Below the pieces are notes generated by a model. That model saw only the letters and a program-made list of their open reading frames with translations. It searched no databases and had not been told where the DNA came from. The translations under genes were made by a program, and so were the position numbers. From Neisseria gonorrhoeae (lineage in GTDB: Bacteria > Pseudomonadota > Gammaproteobacteria > Burkholderiales > Neisseriaceae), in the NCBI RefSeq assembly GCF_003315235.1, contig NZ_QNRU01000002.1, forward strand, positions 62,001-126,000: DNA of 64,000 nucleotides. The letters are read 5' to 3'. Below are positions 1-8,704 of the stretch, piece after piece (the stretch's first letter is position 1; each line of letters opens with the position of its first letter).

Positions 1-101
1 ACTATATCATAGCAACCTTCGATGCCGTCTGAAACCTTGCCCCGATATTCGGACGGATGCCTGCCGATAAAAAAACAGCGGCAAATGCCGCCGTTTCCCG
101 T

Positions 102-314
102 TCAAACCTCGCCACGCTCTTTTAAAACAGCATAAGCCGCACCTTTCTCCCGTGTGGAATTTTTAAAAAAACCATCACTCTTTACGATTTCATGCAGCTC
201 CTCACTTGATTTCTCTGCATATTCCATTTTCAACGCCTTATGCTGATTGCCGGCTTCAATCAATCCCTCGCCTACTGCTTTTGCTGCTTTTCCCACACTA
301 CCCCAAAAACCCAT
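102..314 (-). CDS. Small conserved hypothetical protein (70 aa)
   Basis: I do not recognise a function. The product begins MGFWGSVGKAAKAVGEG and has an alanine/glycine-rich N-terminus, then a charged helical segment and a C-terminus ending LKERGEV. The start at 314 is preferred because a GGAGG lies 8 bases upstream of it; the ATG at 320 is only 2 bases from that GGAGG, and longer starts read through an uptake-sequence hairpin. It lies downstream of, and in the same direction as, the DUF2247-like gene, but a hairpin separates them, so it may be transcribed on its own. A role beside an immunity protein is possible but not shown. Confidence 0.6.
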   Translation of the reverse strand: MGFWGSVGKAAKAVGEGLIEAGNQHKALKMEYAEKSSEELHEIVKSDGFFKNSTREKGAAYAVLKERGEV

Positions 315-347
315 AATCATGTCCTCCAATCGTTTCAAATAAATAAG

Positions 348-391
348 GTCGTTGTTTCTGTCAAGAAACAACGACAGTTTATAAACTGTCG
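348..391. repeat. Two overlapping perfect inverted repeats
   Basis: Bases 348-359 pair with 364-375 (12 bp, 4-base loop). Bases 372-391 form a perfect 20-base palindrome (CGACAGTTTATAAACTGTCG). The two share four bases, so the structures are mutually exclusive in part. They sit in the leader of the 70-aa gene. Confidence 0.7.
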
Positions 392-400
392 GAAAACAAA

Positions 401-437
401 ATGCCGTCTGAACGCCGGATAACGCTTCAGACGGCAT
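401..437. terminator. DUS-pair hairpin
   Basis: An uptake sequence at 401-412 is paired with its inverse at 426-437. It follows the stop of the DUF2247-like gene and is a plausible terminator for it. Confidence 0.6.
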
Positions 438-450
438 CGGATTGCCGGTT

Positions 451-924
451 TTAACCCTGCCCGCCGCCGTTGTTCAAATAGTGTTCCCAGTGAGAATATA
501 ACCGGGCAATATTTTCTTCATAACTATGATTAGAAGGGATATAGCCGTCTTTGGGCGGCATATACCTGACAAATGATTCTATTTCTTCCGGGTAATCAAA
601 ATCCGCATAAATTTTTTCAACTTCCCCCAGAGGATCCTCAAATTCTTCTTTTCTATGGAATACGTCATTTAGGAGGATGTACAGCCAATTTTTAGGGGAA
701 TAACCCCTCGTTTCCGAAGCCAAATCTTCCAGAACAGGCTTTAATTCAAAAATATTGGATTTGTTGGTTAAAGATAGCTTGAACACGCGTTCATCATGAT
801 CTGAAAGCGTCATTTTTCGGGCATAAGCTGCCACATCAGCCCAACCCAAGTATTTATTCTCATACCCCCACAGAATATCCTTCCAAGAAAGGCGGACTTT
901 TTGCGCGGTTAAATCAAGGTTCAT
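451..924 (-). CDS. DUF2247-like protein, possible immunity protein
   Basis: This 157-aa soluble protein has no signal peptide or membrane segment. Its sequence (W-K-D-I-L-W-G-Y near residues 14-21 and many acidic residues) resembles my memory of the DUF2247 family, which is often found beside polymorphic toxins as a candidate immunity protein. A GGAG lies 6 bases before the ATG. No toxin gene is adjacent in the window, so it would be an orphan here, or its partner lies beyond the left edge. The family call comes from recall and needs a profile search. Confidence 0.6.
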   Translation of the reverse strand: MNLDLTAQKVRLSWKDILWGYENKYLGWADVAAYARKMTLSDHDERVFKLSLTNKSNIFELKPVLEDLASETRGYSPKNWLYILLNDVFHRKEEFEDPLGEVEKIYADFDYPEEIESFVRYMPPKDGYIPSNHSYEENIARLYSHWEHYLNNGGGQG

Positions 925-1064
925 TTTTTACTCCGGTTGCCTGCTCCGTGTTCACGCATCGGTTTGCCTGCCCCGTCATTCCGCCCCTTTCGATTGACGC
1001 CTGTTACGAAAAGTCTTCCAAATGACGGCTGATTGCCTCTTCAACAGTCGGATACCAATCTATG

Positions 1065-1108
1065 AAAATGCCGTCTGAACGGCAAAACGTGCGTTCAGAC
1101 GGCATTTT
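1065..1108. terminator. DUS-pair hairpin after pyrD
   Basis: An uptake sequence at 1068-1079 and its inverse at 1094-1105 form a stem bounded by AAAA and TTTT. It lies just past the pyrD stop. Confidence 0.75.
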
Positions 1109-1120
1109 GGGTGGGGCGCG

Positions 1121-2128
1121 TCATCGCGCCAATGCCTTCAAACATTCTTTGACCAACGCCGGGCCTTTGTATATCAATCCGCTGTACACTTGGACGGCGG
1201 TCGTGCCCAAGCGGATTTTCTCTGCCGCGTCCCCGCCTTCCATAATGCCGCCTACGCCGATAATCGGCAATGCGCCGTCTATGTGTTCCGCCAGTTTTTT
1301 CAGCACCCGGTTGCTTTTTTCGCGCACGGGAAAACCGCTCAAACCGCCCTGCTCGCCTGCGAGCGGATGGCTGCCGAGGCTTGATTTGTCGATGGTGGTG
1401 TTGGTAGCGATGATGCCGTCCATTTCGACGGATTTGACGACGCGGGCGATGTCTTCGATTTGTGCTTCATCCAAATCGGGGGCGATTTTGACGGCTAGCG
1501 GGATGTATTTGCCGTGGGCGGCGGCAAGCTGCGCCTGTTTGTTTTTCAGGGCTTCGAGCAATGCGCCCAATTCGCCGCCGCCTTGCAGCGCGCGGAGGTT
1601 TTTGGTGTTGGGCGAGGAAATGTTGACGGTAATGTAGCTTGCGTGCGCGTAGGCTTTTTCGAGGCAGATTAAATAATCATCGGCGGCGTTTTGGATGGGC
1701 GTAACCGCGTTTTTGCCGATGTTGATGCCCAATACGCCTTGATATTTGCTTTTTTCAATATTGCGTATCATCGCGTCGATGCCGTGGTTGTTAAAACCCA
1801 TTCGGTTGATGATGCCTTGGTGTTCGGGAACGCGGAAGAGGCGCGGCTGCGGGTTGCCGGGCTGCGGGTTGCGCGTAACCGTGCCGATTTCGAGGAAGCC
1901 GAAACCGAGCGCGCCCAAAGCGTCGATGTATTCACCGTTTTTGTCGAGACCTGCGGCAAGCCCGACAGGGTTGGGCAAATCCATACCCATCAGTTTTATA
2001 GGTTTGGTACGGTTGTCGGTTACGGGAATCAGGCCCAATTTATAAACCGTGTTGAGCGCGTCGAGCGTGAAGTGGTGGGCTTTTTCGGCATCGAGTGCAA
2101 ACAGGATGCGGCGGGCAAGTGGATACAT
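1121..2128 (-). CDS. pyrD: Dihydroorotate dehydrogenase, class 2
   Basis: PyrD oxidises dihydroorotate to orotate in de novo pyrimidine synthesis and passes electrons to quinone at the inner membrane. The 335-residue product matches the usual class 2 length. Visible motifs include the FMN-binding N-P-V-G-L-A-A-G-L-D-K-N-G near the N-terminus, E-I-G-T-V-T, the catalytic-loop N-I-S-S-P-N-T with the class 2 serine, A-T-N-T-T and I-G-V-G-G-I near the C-terminus. The start M-Y-P-L-A-R-R matches the amphipathic membrane helix of class 2 enzymes; earlier ATGs run through a partial uptake sequence. It is divergent from acpP. Confidence 0.95.
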   Translation of the reverse strand: MYPLARRILFALDAEKAHHFTLDALNTVYKLGLIPVTDNRTKPIKLMGMDLPNPVGLAAGLDKNGEYIDALGALGFGFLEIGTVTRNPQPGNPQPRLFRVPEHQGIINRMGFNNHGIDAMIRNIEKSKYQGVLGINIGKNAVTPIQNAADDYLICLEKAYAHASYITVNISSPNTKNLRALQGGGELGALLEALKNKQAQLAAAHGKYIPLAVKIAPDLDEAQIEDIARVVKSVEMDGIIATNTTIDKSSLGSHPLAGEQGGLSGFPVREKSNRVLKKLAEHIDGALPIIGVGGIMEGGDAAEKIRLGTTAVQVYSGLIYKGPALVKECLKALAR

Positions 2129-2255
2129 GACAGGGCTTTCTGCTTCAGATGGAAATGCCGCCATTTTAACCGAAATCCCGCCAAACATACGGCACACAGG
2201 TCAAACTTGAACGACAAAACCCGCCGCACCCAAAAATGTACAAATCCGCAAATAT

Positions 2256-2264
2256 TGATATAAT
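2256..2264 (+). promoter_or_regulatory. Extended -10 promoter of acpP
   Basis: TGATATAAT is an extended -10 element (TATAAT at 2259-2264) about 95 bases before the acpP start. No good -35 hexamer is visible. Confidence 0.5.
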
Positions 2265-2359
2265 AGGCATTAGATAGAAAACTCTATTAAAAATCGGTAC
2301 AATACCACCGATTTATTTCCCTTAAACAACCTGCCGCAAGGCATAAAGGAACGACTGAT

Positions 2360-2596
2360 ATGTCAAACATCGAACAACAAGTTAAGAAAATTATTGCTGA
2401 ACAACTGGGCGTAAACGAAGCCGACGTGAAAAACGAATCTTCCTTCCAAGACGACTTGGGCGCGGATTCTTTGGATACCGTGGAGCTGGTTATGGCTTTG
2501 GAAGAAGCCTTCGGCTGCGAAATCCCCGACGAAGATGCCGAAAAAATCACCACCGTCCAACTGGCTATCGACTACATCAATGCCCACAACGGCTAA
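2360..2596 (+). CDS. acpP: Acyl carrier protein
   Basis: This 78-aa acidic protein carries growing acyl chains on 4'-phosphopantetheine. The attachment site is Ser37 in the motif [12 protein letters not shown]. Length and acidic character are typical. It is preceded by AAAGGA and followed by fabF, the usual acpP-fabF pairing of fatty-acid synthesis. Its product feeds FabF, FabZ and the Lpx acyltransferases encoded elsewhere in this window. Confidence 0.98.
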   Translation: MSNIEQQVKKIIAEQLGVNEADVKNESSFQDDLGADSLDTVELVMALEEAFGCEIPDEDAEKITTVQLAIDYINAHNG

Positions 2597-2752
2597 CCGG
2601 TCGTCGCCCGACACAACAGCCTCTGCTGCACCGCGCAATAGAGGCTTTTCCCTTATATGGCAAACTGTTTGAACCCCTGCCGCAAATTACAGACGGCATC
2701 TGCACGACAGCCGCATATGCCCCCCATTCCGACAACCAACAGCGAGGTTATC

Positions 2753-4000
2753 ATGAGTCAGAGAAGAGTAGTCATTACAGGCTTAGGTCAGGTTTCCCCT
2801 GTCGGCAACACTGCCGCAGAGGCTTGGGACAACCTGCTCGCCGGCAAAAGCGGCATCGGCGCGATTACCCGCTTTGACGCATCCGACATCAACAGCCGTG
2901 TCGCCGGCGAAGTGCGCGGTTTCGACATCGGACAATACATCAGCGCGAAAGAAGCGCGCCGGATGGACGTGTTCATCCACTACGGCATCGCCGCCGCATT
3001 GCAGGCGATTGCCGATTCGGGTTTGGACGATGTGGAAAACCTCGACAAAGACCGCATCGGCGTGAACATCGGTTCCGGCATCGGCGGACTGCCCAGCATC
3101 GAGGCCACCGGCAAAGCCGTAATCGAAGGCGGCGCGCGCAAAATCAACCCTTTCTTTATCCCCGGTTCGCTGATCAACCTGATTTCCGGACACGTTACCA
3201 TCCTCAAAGGCTACCGCGGCCCGAGCTACGGCATGGTTTCCGCCTGTACCACCGGCGCGCACGCCATCGGCGATTCCGCCCGACTGATCAAATACGGCGA
3301 CGCGGACATAATGGTTGCCGGCGGCGCGGAAGGCGCAATCAGCACCTTGGGCGTGGGCGGTTTTGCTGCGATGAAAGCCCTCTCCACCCGCAACGACGAC
3401 CCCGCCACCGCTTCCCGTCCGTGGGACAAAGGCCGCGACGGCTTCGTCATCGGCGAAGGCGCGGGCATATTGGTGTTGGAAGAATTAGAACACGCCAAAA
3501 AACGCGGCGCGAAAATCTACGCCGAAATCGTCGGCTTCGGCATGAGTTCCGATGCTTACCATATCACCGCGCCGAACGAAGAAGGCCCCGCCCTTGCCGT
3601 TACCCGCGCGCTGAAAGATGCCGGCATCAATCCCGAAGACGTGGATTACGTCAACGCGCACGGCACGTCCACCCCCTTGGGCGATGCCAACGAAACCAAA
3701 GCCCTCAAACGCGCGTTCGGCGAACACGCCTGCAAAACCGTCATCAGCTCGACCAAATCCATGACCGGCCACCTGCTCGGCGCGGCGGGCGGCGTGGAGG
3801 CCGTGTACAGCATTTTGGCGATACACGACGGCAAAATCCCGCCGACCATCAACATTTTTGAACAAGACGTTGAAGCCGGCTGCGATTTGGACTACTGCGC
3901 CAACGAAGCGCGCGACGCGGAAATCGACGTTGCCATTTCCAACTCCTTCGGCTTCGGCGGCACCAACGGTACGCTGGTCTTCAAACGCTTCAAAGGCTGA
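2753..4000 (+). CDS. fabF: Beta-ketoacyl-ACP synthase II
   Basis: FabF condenses malonyl-ACP with acyl-ACP in fatty-acid elongation. The product has 415 residues, normal for the family. The Cys-His-His catalytic triad is visible as Cys165 (S-A-C-T-T-G), His303 ([11 protein letters not shown]) and His340 ([11 protein letters not shown]). The start M-S-Q-R-R-V-V follows a GAGG; the longer reading frame upstream is not conserved-looking. It lies 156 bases after acpP and is followed by an uptake-sequence hairpin. Confidence 0.97.
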   Translation: MSQRRVVITGLGQVSPVGNTAAEAWDNLLAGKSGIGAITRFDASDINSRVAGEVRGFDIGQYISAKEARRMDVFIHYGIAAALQAIADSGLDDVENLDKDRIGVNIGSGIGGLPSIEATGKAVIEGGARKINPFFIPGSLINLISGHVTILKGYRGPSYGMVSACTTGAHAIGDSARLIKYGDADIMVAGGAEGAISTLGVGGFAAMKALSTRNDDPATASRPWDKGRDGFVIGEGAGILVLEELEHAKKRGAKIYAEIVGFGMSSDAYHITAPNEEGPALAVTRALKDAGINPEDVDYVNAHGTSTPLGDANETKALKRAFGEHACKTVISSTKSMTGHLLGAAGGVEAVYSILAIHDGKIPPTINIFEQDVEAGCDLDYCANEARDAEIDVAISNSFGFGGTNGTLVFKRFKG

Positions 4001-4025
4001 TTCCGCAAAGCCGCCGCCGACATCG

Positions 4026-4059
4026 AAATGCCGTCTGAAACCGTTTCAGACGGCATTTT
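4026..4059. terminator. DUS-pair hairpin after fabF
   Basis: An uptake sequence at 4028-4039 faces its inverse at 4045-4056, followed by a T run. Confidence 0.75.
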
Positions 4060-4215
4060 TATAGTGGATTAACAAAAATCAGGACAAGGCGGCGGGCCGC
4101 AGACGGTACAAATGGTACGGAACCGATCCGCCCGGTGCTTCAGCACCTTAGGGAATCGTTCTCTTTTGAGCTAAGGCGGGGCAACGCCGTACCGGTTTAA
4201 AGTTAATCCACTATA
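4060..4215. repeat. Correia element (CREE), full length 156 bp
   Basis: The element has TATAGTGGATTAAC at its left end and the inverse GTTAATCCACTATA at its right end, and is flanked by TA. The length matches the full-size class. The rest of the 4001-4393 gap holds the fabF hairpin, one inverse uptake sequence near 4280 and the leader of the MFS gene. Confidence 0.95.
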
Positions 4216-4393
4216 CTAACTGGAATTAACAAATACGGCACAAATATTAACCCGAACCGCAAACGCCCATCAAGCCCTTTCAGACGGCATCGGCAGACAT
4301 ACCGTTGGCTATATCCAAAGAATCAGGAATTATTTAGCCCGAATCATCCGGTTTGTTAAAATTCGCAAACTTAACCGACTCAAAATACATATT

Positions 4394-5611
4394 ATGACGC
4401 ACACCGCATCGAAAACACCCAAACTCTGGGCGGTCATTGCCGCCGCCGCATTCATCCTGCTGATTACCATCGGCATGAGGATGACGCTCGGACTGTTCGT
4501 CCAACCCGTCGTCAACACCACCGAATTGAGCATTGCCCAGTTCAGCCTCATCATCGCCGTTTTCCAACTGATGTGGGGCGTATTGCAACCATTGTCCGGC
4601 GCGCTTGCCGACCGTTTCGGCGCGTTCAGGGTATTAAGCGGCGGTGCCCTCCTGCTCGTCTGCGCCTGCCTGATTGCCTCCAACATCCCGACTTATTGGG
4701 GGCTGATGATTGCCGTCGGGCTGCTGCTCGCATTCGGCACCGGTTCCGGCGGGTTTTCCATCATTATGGGACAGGTCGCCGCCCAAGTCCCCACACACAA
4801 ACGCGGCTTGGCATCCGGACTGGTCAACGCAGGCGGTTCGGCAGGACAATTCCTGTTCGCACCGCTGGTTCAAGGACTCTTCGTCCTGCCCGAAGTCGGC
4901 TGGACGGGTACATTTTACGTTTGGGGCGCAATCGCCCTGCTGATTCTGCCCGTCTCATGGTGGCTTGCCGGCGGCAACAACGCCGCCCACACCCAACACA
5001 CCCAAGCCACACACGGACAAAGCCTCGGAGAAGCAGTCAAAACCGCCTTCAAAACCCCAAGCTACATCCTGCTGCACCTGAGCTTTTTCGCCTACGGCTT
5101 CCACATCGCCTTTCTCGTAACCCACCTACCCACGGAAGTCGCCCTGTGCGGACTGCCCGCCACCGTCGCCTCGACATCCATCGCCATCATCGGACTGGCA
5201 AACATCGCCGGTTGCGTGTTCTCAGGCTGATGCACCGGACGCTTCAAAGGAAAACACATCCTGTTCGGACTCTACGCCTCACGCGTCGCCATGGTGCTGA
5301 TTTACATCTTCTCACCCAAAACCGACCTCAACTTTTACATTTTCGCCGCCGCACTCGGATTCACATGGCTCGCCACCGTCGCCCCGACCGCCGCCGTTAC
5401 CGGCAAACTCTTCGGCACGCGCTACCTCGCCACCCTGTTCGGACTGGTGATGCTCACCCACCAAATCGGCGGATTCCTCGGCTCGTACATCGGCGGCATC
5501 GTGATTACACAATTCGGTGACTACGGCTGGATGTGGTACGCCGATGCCGTACTCGCCGGCACGGCAGCCCTGCTTGTCCTGCCCGTCCGCGAACCCCGAA
5601 CCGCCGCATGA
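4394..5611 (+). pseudogene. MFS transporter interrupted by in-frame TGA
   Basis: A single frame of 406 codons encodes a 12-helix major facilitator. The N-terminal half has the G-A-L-A-D-R-F-G signature between helices 2 and 3, typical of the oxalate/formate antiporter-like branch. A TGA at 5228-5230 follows V-F-S-G in the second half, and reading resumes in the same frame with C-T-G-R-F-K-G-K, so one base change (TGG to TGA, W to stop) explains the break. The truncated 278-aa product would lack about four helices. No substrate can be assigned. A second nonsense change of the same kind occurs in mntP in this window. Confidence 0.88.
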
Positions 5612-5614
5612 CAG

Positions 5615-5645
5615 AATGCCGTCTGAAACCTTCAGACGGCATTTT
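5615..5645. terminator. DUS-pair hairpin after MFS gene
   Basis: An uptake sequence at 5616-5627 and its inverse at 5631-5642 form a short-loop hairpin ending in TTTT. Confidence 0.75.
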
Positions 5646-5964
5646 CCAAACACCCCGCCCGTTGCCGGACTGCACGGCACGCAAATCAGCCTTATCAAAC
5701 CGCAAATAACCGCCGCGATTAAACCGCCATTCAAATAAGCCCGTTTTCCCTTCGGGTGTAAAATCATCACAAAACGCGATACTGTATATCGCTGGGCGTT
5801 ATGCAGCGGATTTCAGGATAAAATGCCGTCTGAAGCCGCCCCTGCCCGGGCGGGCGAAGCGTCGGATGCGGCGCGCTTGGCAAAGGTTTGCCCGCCGCGC
5901 CCCGTATCCGGCATTTCATCAATGCAGACCGCATTTCCAATCCTATATTCAAGGTGTCCGCCTT
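5646..5964. other. Intergenic leader of pglA
   Basis: No credible gene is seen. It holds one isolated uptake sequence at about 5823 and GC-rich sequence that reads open only because of composition. The pglA promoter must lie here, but I see no clear -35/-10 pair. Confidence 0.5.
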
Positions 5965-7103
5965 ATGAAAATCGTTTTTATCACAACAGTCGCATCCAGC
6001 ATTTACGGTTTCCGCGCCCCCGTCATTAAAAAATTAATCGGCAAAAACCATCAGGTGTATGCCTTTGTATCGGAGTTTTCCGACAATGAGTTGGACATTA
6101 TCAGGGAAATGGGGGTTACACCCGTTACCTACCGGTCAAACCGCAGCGGGCTAAACCCGTTTTCCGATATAAAATCCACCTTCCTCATATTTAAAGCACT
6201 CAAAAAAATATCGCCGGATTTGGTTGTCCCTTATTTCGCAAAACCCGTGATTTTCGGCACTTTTGCCGCAAAATTGGCAGGCGTGCCCAGAATCGTCGGG
6301 ATGCTGGAAGGTTTGGGATTCGCATTTACCCCGCAGCCGGAAGGCATACCGTTAAAAACAAAAATAATAAAGGGCATTTTGATTGCCCTGTACCGCATTG
6401 CCCTGCCGATGTTGGAAAGCCTGATCGTATTAAACCCCGACGACAAAGACGAGCTGCTGCATCAATACGGCATCAAAATAAAAAACATTCATATTTTGGG
6501 GGGAATCGGTTTGGATTTGCGGCAATATCCTTATTCCGAGGCGGATATTCCCGATGAAAAAGAACCCGTAAAATTTCTCTTTATCGGCAGATTGTTGAAA
6601 GAAAAAGGGATTGATGAGTTTATTCGGGCGGCGGAATGGGTTAAAGGCAAATACCCCGAAACAATCTTTACAGTTTTGGGCGCAATCGACAAATCACGCG
6701 CGCGGGGGGGGGGGGGGGAGATTTAGAACGCTTTATCGCCCGCGATATTATCCGTTTCCCCGGTTTTGTAAACAATGTTTCCGAAGTAATCAAGGCGCAC
6801 CATATATTCGTATTGCCGTCTTATTATAGGGAAGGCGTTCCCCGGAGCACCCAGGAGGCCATGGCCGTCGGCAGGGCGGTGATTACGACGGATGTCCCCG
6901 GATGCAGGGAAACGGTTGCCGACAAGGTCAACGGCTTCCTGATCGAACCTTGGAATCCCCGCATCTTGGCCGAAAAAATGATTTATTTTATCGAAAACAG
7001 GGCTGCCGTCCGCCTGATGGGGAATGCAAGTTATGCGATTGCCAAAGATAAATTCGATGCCGAAAAAGTCGATTTGAAATTTCTCGATATTTTGAAGGCG
7101 TAA
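5965..7103 (+). CDS. pglA: Pilin glycosyltransferase PglA/PgtA, phase-variable, OFF
   Basis: This group 4-type glycosyltransferase is known to add galactose to the pilin O-glycan. The first 251 codons read M-K-I-V-F-I-T-T and continue through a GT-B N-domain and the start of the C-domain (F-L-F-I-G-R-L-L-K-E-K-G). A run of 15 G at 6704-6718 follows. In this assembly the frame then ends at TAG 6724-6726, while the rest of the catalytic domain (R-E-G-V-P-R-S-T-Q-E-A-M-A-V-G-R and onward) continues in another frame to 7103. Restoring the frame needs one more G or two fewer, so tracts of 13 or 16 would be ON and 15 is OFF. The tract length may vary in the population or be miscalled. Confidence 0.93.
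6704..6718 (+). repeat. Poly-G15 phase-variation tract
   Basis: Fifteen consecutive G residues lie inside the coding frame of pglA. Slipped-strand changes here switch the gene between frames. Confidence 0.97.
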
Positions 7104-7504
7104 ACAAGGTGGTCGGCTTTTGAGTTTCGGTGATTTCTGACAAACTCCCGCCATTCCCGCGAAACCCCGTCATTCCCGCGAAAGCGGGAATCCAGGTTCG
7201 TTGAGCTTCAGATGTGTAGGGCGGGCTGTAGGGTGGGCTTCAGCCCACCGAAACCAATCCCGCCACCAACCTCACCGGCTCAAACCGGCACAGCAACTTA
7301 TATCCCGTCATTCTCGCGCAGGCGGGAATCCAGCCCCGCCGGTACAGAAACTTATCGAAAAAAAGTTTCTTCAGATTTTACGTTCTAGATTCCCACTTTC
7401 GCGGGAATGACGGGATGCAGGTTTCCGCGCGGACGGATTCGGCATTCCCGCTTTCGCAGAAATGTCGGCTTTTGGTTTGTTGTCTTTATAAGATTATTCG
7501 GTAA
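7104..7504. repeat. dRS3/NIME repeat tract
   Basis: This gap holds perfect dRS3 units (ATTCCC-N8-GGGAAT) at 7172-7191 and 7389-7408, degenerate copies near 7312 and 7443, and a GTAGGGTGGGCTTCAGCCCA palindrome near 7220. I see no gene. Confidence 0.85.
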
Positions 7505-8365
7505 TTATTCTGCGGTTTTGCGTTTGTGTGCTGCCGGAATCTCAAGGGATTCTCTGTATTTGGCAACGGTGCGGCGGGAAACCTCTATACCGCGGAAAGC
7601 CAGCAGGTTGGCGAGTGCCTCGTCAGAATAGGACTTGGGCGTGGACGAGGCAAAACCGGCGGCGGGAAAGGGGTTGAGCGAAGCAATGAGGCCGAGTGCG
7701 GCTTCGAGTGTGCCGCTGTCGGTTTGGGGCAGGCGTTTTTTATTCGCGCCGGGGTTTGGCTGCGGTTGCCGTCAATGCTGTCGAGGGCGTTTCGGACGAT
7801 ATGCAGGGCGGCGGGTTTGGCAGCACATTCGCCCGATCTTTCTATCTGCAATATCAACGATTCGGTCACATCGGCGGCGGCCACGCCTGCCGGATCGAAT
7901 TTTTTCAATGCGGTCAGGGCTTGTTTCAGCATTGCTTCATCCAACATCCACTCCAAGGGCGTATGGTCCAGGATGTCTTCGATGCTGTCGGTCAGGTAGC
8001 CCTGCTCGTCAAGGAAATCGATAAGGATGTGGACGCAGGCGGCTTCTTGGTCGGAAAGGGGGTGTTCGCACGCTTGCGCGTGCAGGTATTGCTTGAAATC
8101 TTCTTCGCCGGCGATGTTGGACAGCATATCTTCGCCTTCGTCTCCGCCGATTTGACGCGCGGGCGCGGTGTAATGGCTGAATTCGGCATCGGAAAATTCA
8201 TCCGTTTCTTTGCGTTCGAGCAGGGGGTTGTCCGACGGCCAGTTTTCGACCTCGCGTTCAAGTTCGATACCCGGCATCTGCAATACGCGCAAAGATTGTT
8301 GCAGCCGCTGGTCGAGCTGCTGGGTCTGTTTGAGCTTTATTCCGATTAAGGTAATGATAATGCGG
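7505..8365 (-). pseudogene. rpoN: RpoN (sigma-54)-like pseudogene
   Basis: The upstream part encodes the glutamine-rich activator-interacting region (Q-T-Q-Q-L-D-Q-R-L-Q-Q-S-L-R-V-L-Q-M) and part of the core-binding domain. At an A6 run near 7737-7743 the frame shifts, so the first frame ends at 7585. The other frame continues through a core-domain segment and then jumps directly to the C-terminal RpoN box, S-R-R-T-V-A-K-Y-R-E, ending at 7505. The central helix-turn-helix region is missing, so there is both a deletion and a frameshift. This agrees with the gonococcal rpoN-like sequence reported as non-functional. The 5' boundary is approximate, with no convincing start codon. Confidence 0.88.
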
Positions 8366-8548
8366 TGAAAATTGTTATTTTCAGCCTGTCGGCGCAAAAA
8401 AATGCCGCAAAGCGTCATTGCATTATAAATGGTTTTAATGAGCGGGTTCGGATTCCGTCCGATAACAAAAAACAAACGAAAATGGAAACTTGATTGCTTA
8501 TAACAATATTAAATCAATTTCATAGTTTTAATAACGAAAATCTTGGCG

Positions 8549-8554
8549 TATAAT
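8549..8554 (+). promoter_or_regulatory. -10 element of katA transcript
   Basis: A perfect TATAAT lies 33 bases before a mini-ORF and about 150 before katA. The AT-rich stretch upstream (8490-8545) has no good -35, which fits an activator-dependent promoter. Neisserial katA is known to be OxyR-controlled. Confidence 0.55.
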
Positions 8555-8586
8555 CGCATCCATAGTTTTTGCAAAAGGAAAATAAA

Positions 8587-8658
8587 ATGTCGATTCAAGA
8601 AATTTATTACAATCAAGAAACCGGTTACGAATACGCTTTCCGCCAAATCGTACTGTAA
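8587..8658 (+). CDS. 23-aa mini-ORF in katA leader
   Basis: An ATG at 8587 with AAAAGGAA six bases upstream opens a frame encoding [14 protein letters not shown] and ending F-R-Q-I-V-L at TAA 8656-8658. It is tyrosine- and glutamine-rich. It lies between the -10 and katA, 46 bases before the katA ATG, so ribosomes should meet it first. It could be a leader peptide or a small protein; I know of no described homologue. The ribosome-binding site is as good as that of katA. Confidence 0.5.
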   Translation: MSIQEIYYNQETGYEYAFRQIVL

Positions 8659-8704
8659 GCCGTTTGCCCCCCATTTGACCAACCTGAGAAAAGGAACAAG
8701 AGCG

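Noticed and set aside
4573-5520. Long Arg/Pro/His-rich alternative frames opposite or across GC-rich genes (many in the window)
   Set aside because: They arise from codon-position GC bias over MFS, gyrB, rne and other genes. They lack ribosome-binding sites and recognisable domains.
5823-6029. Starts encoding M-P-S-E at the head of many frames
   Set aside because: These come from translating ATGCCGTCTGAA uptake sequences and are not true start codons; internal starts with ribosome-binding sites were used.
8543-8704. 54-residue N-terminal extension of KatA
   Set aside because: It would overlap the -10 element and the mini-ORF, and catalases of this size start near M-T-T-S-K.
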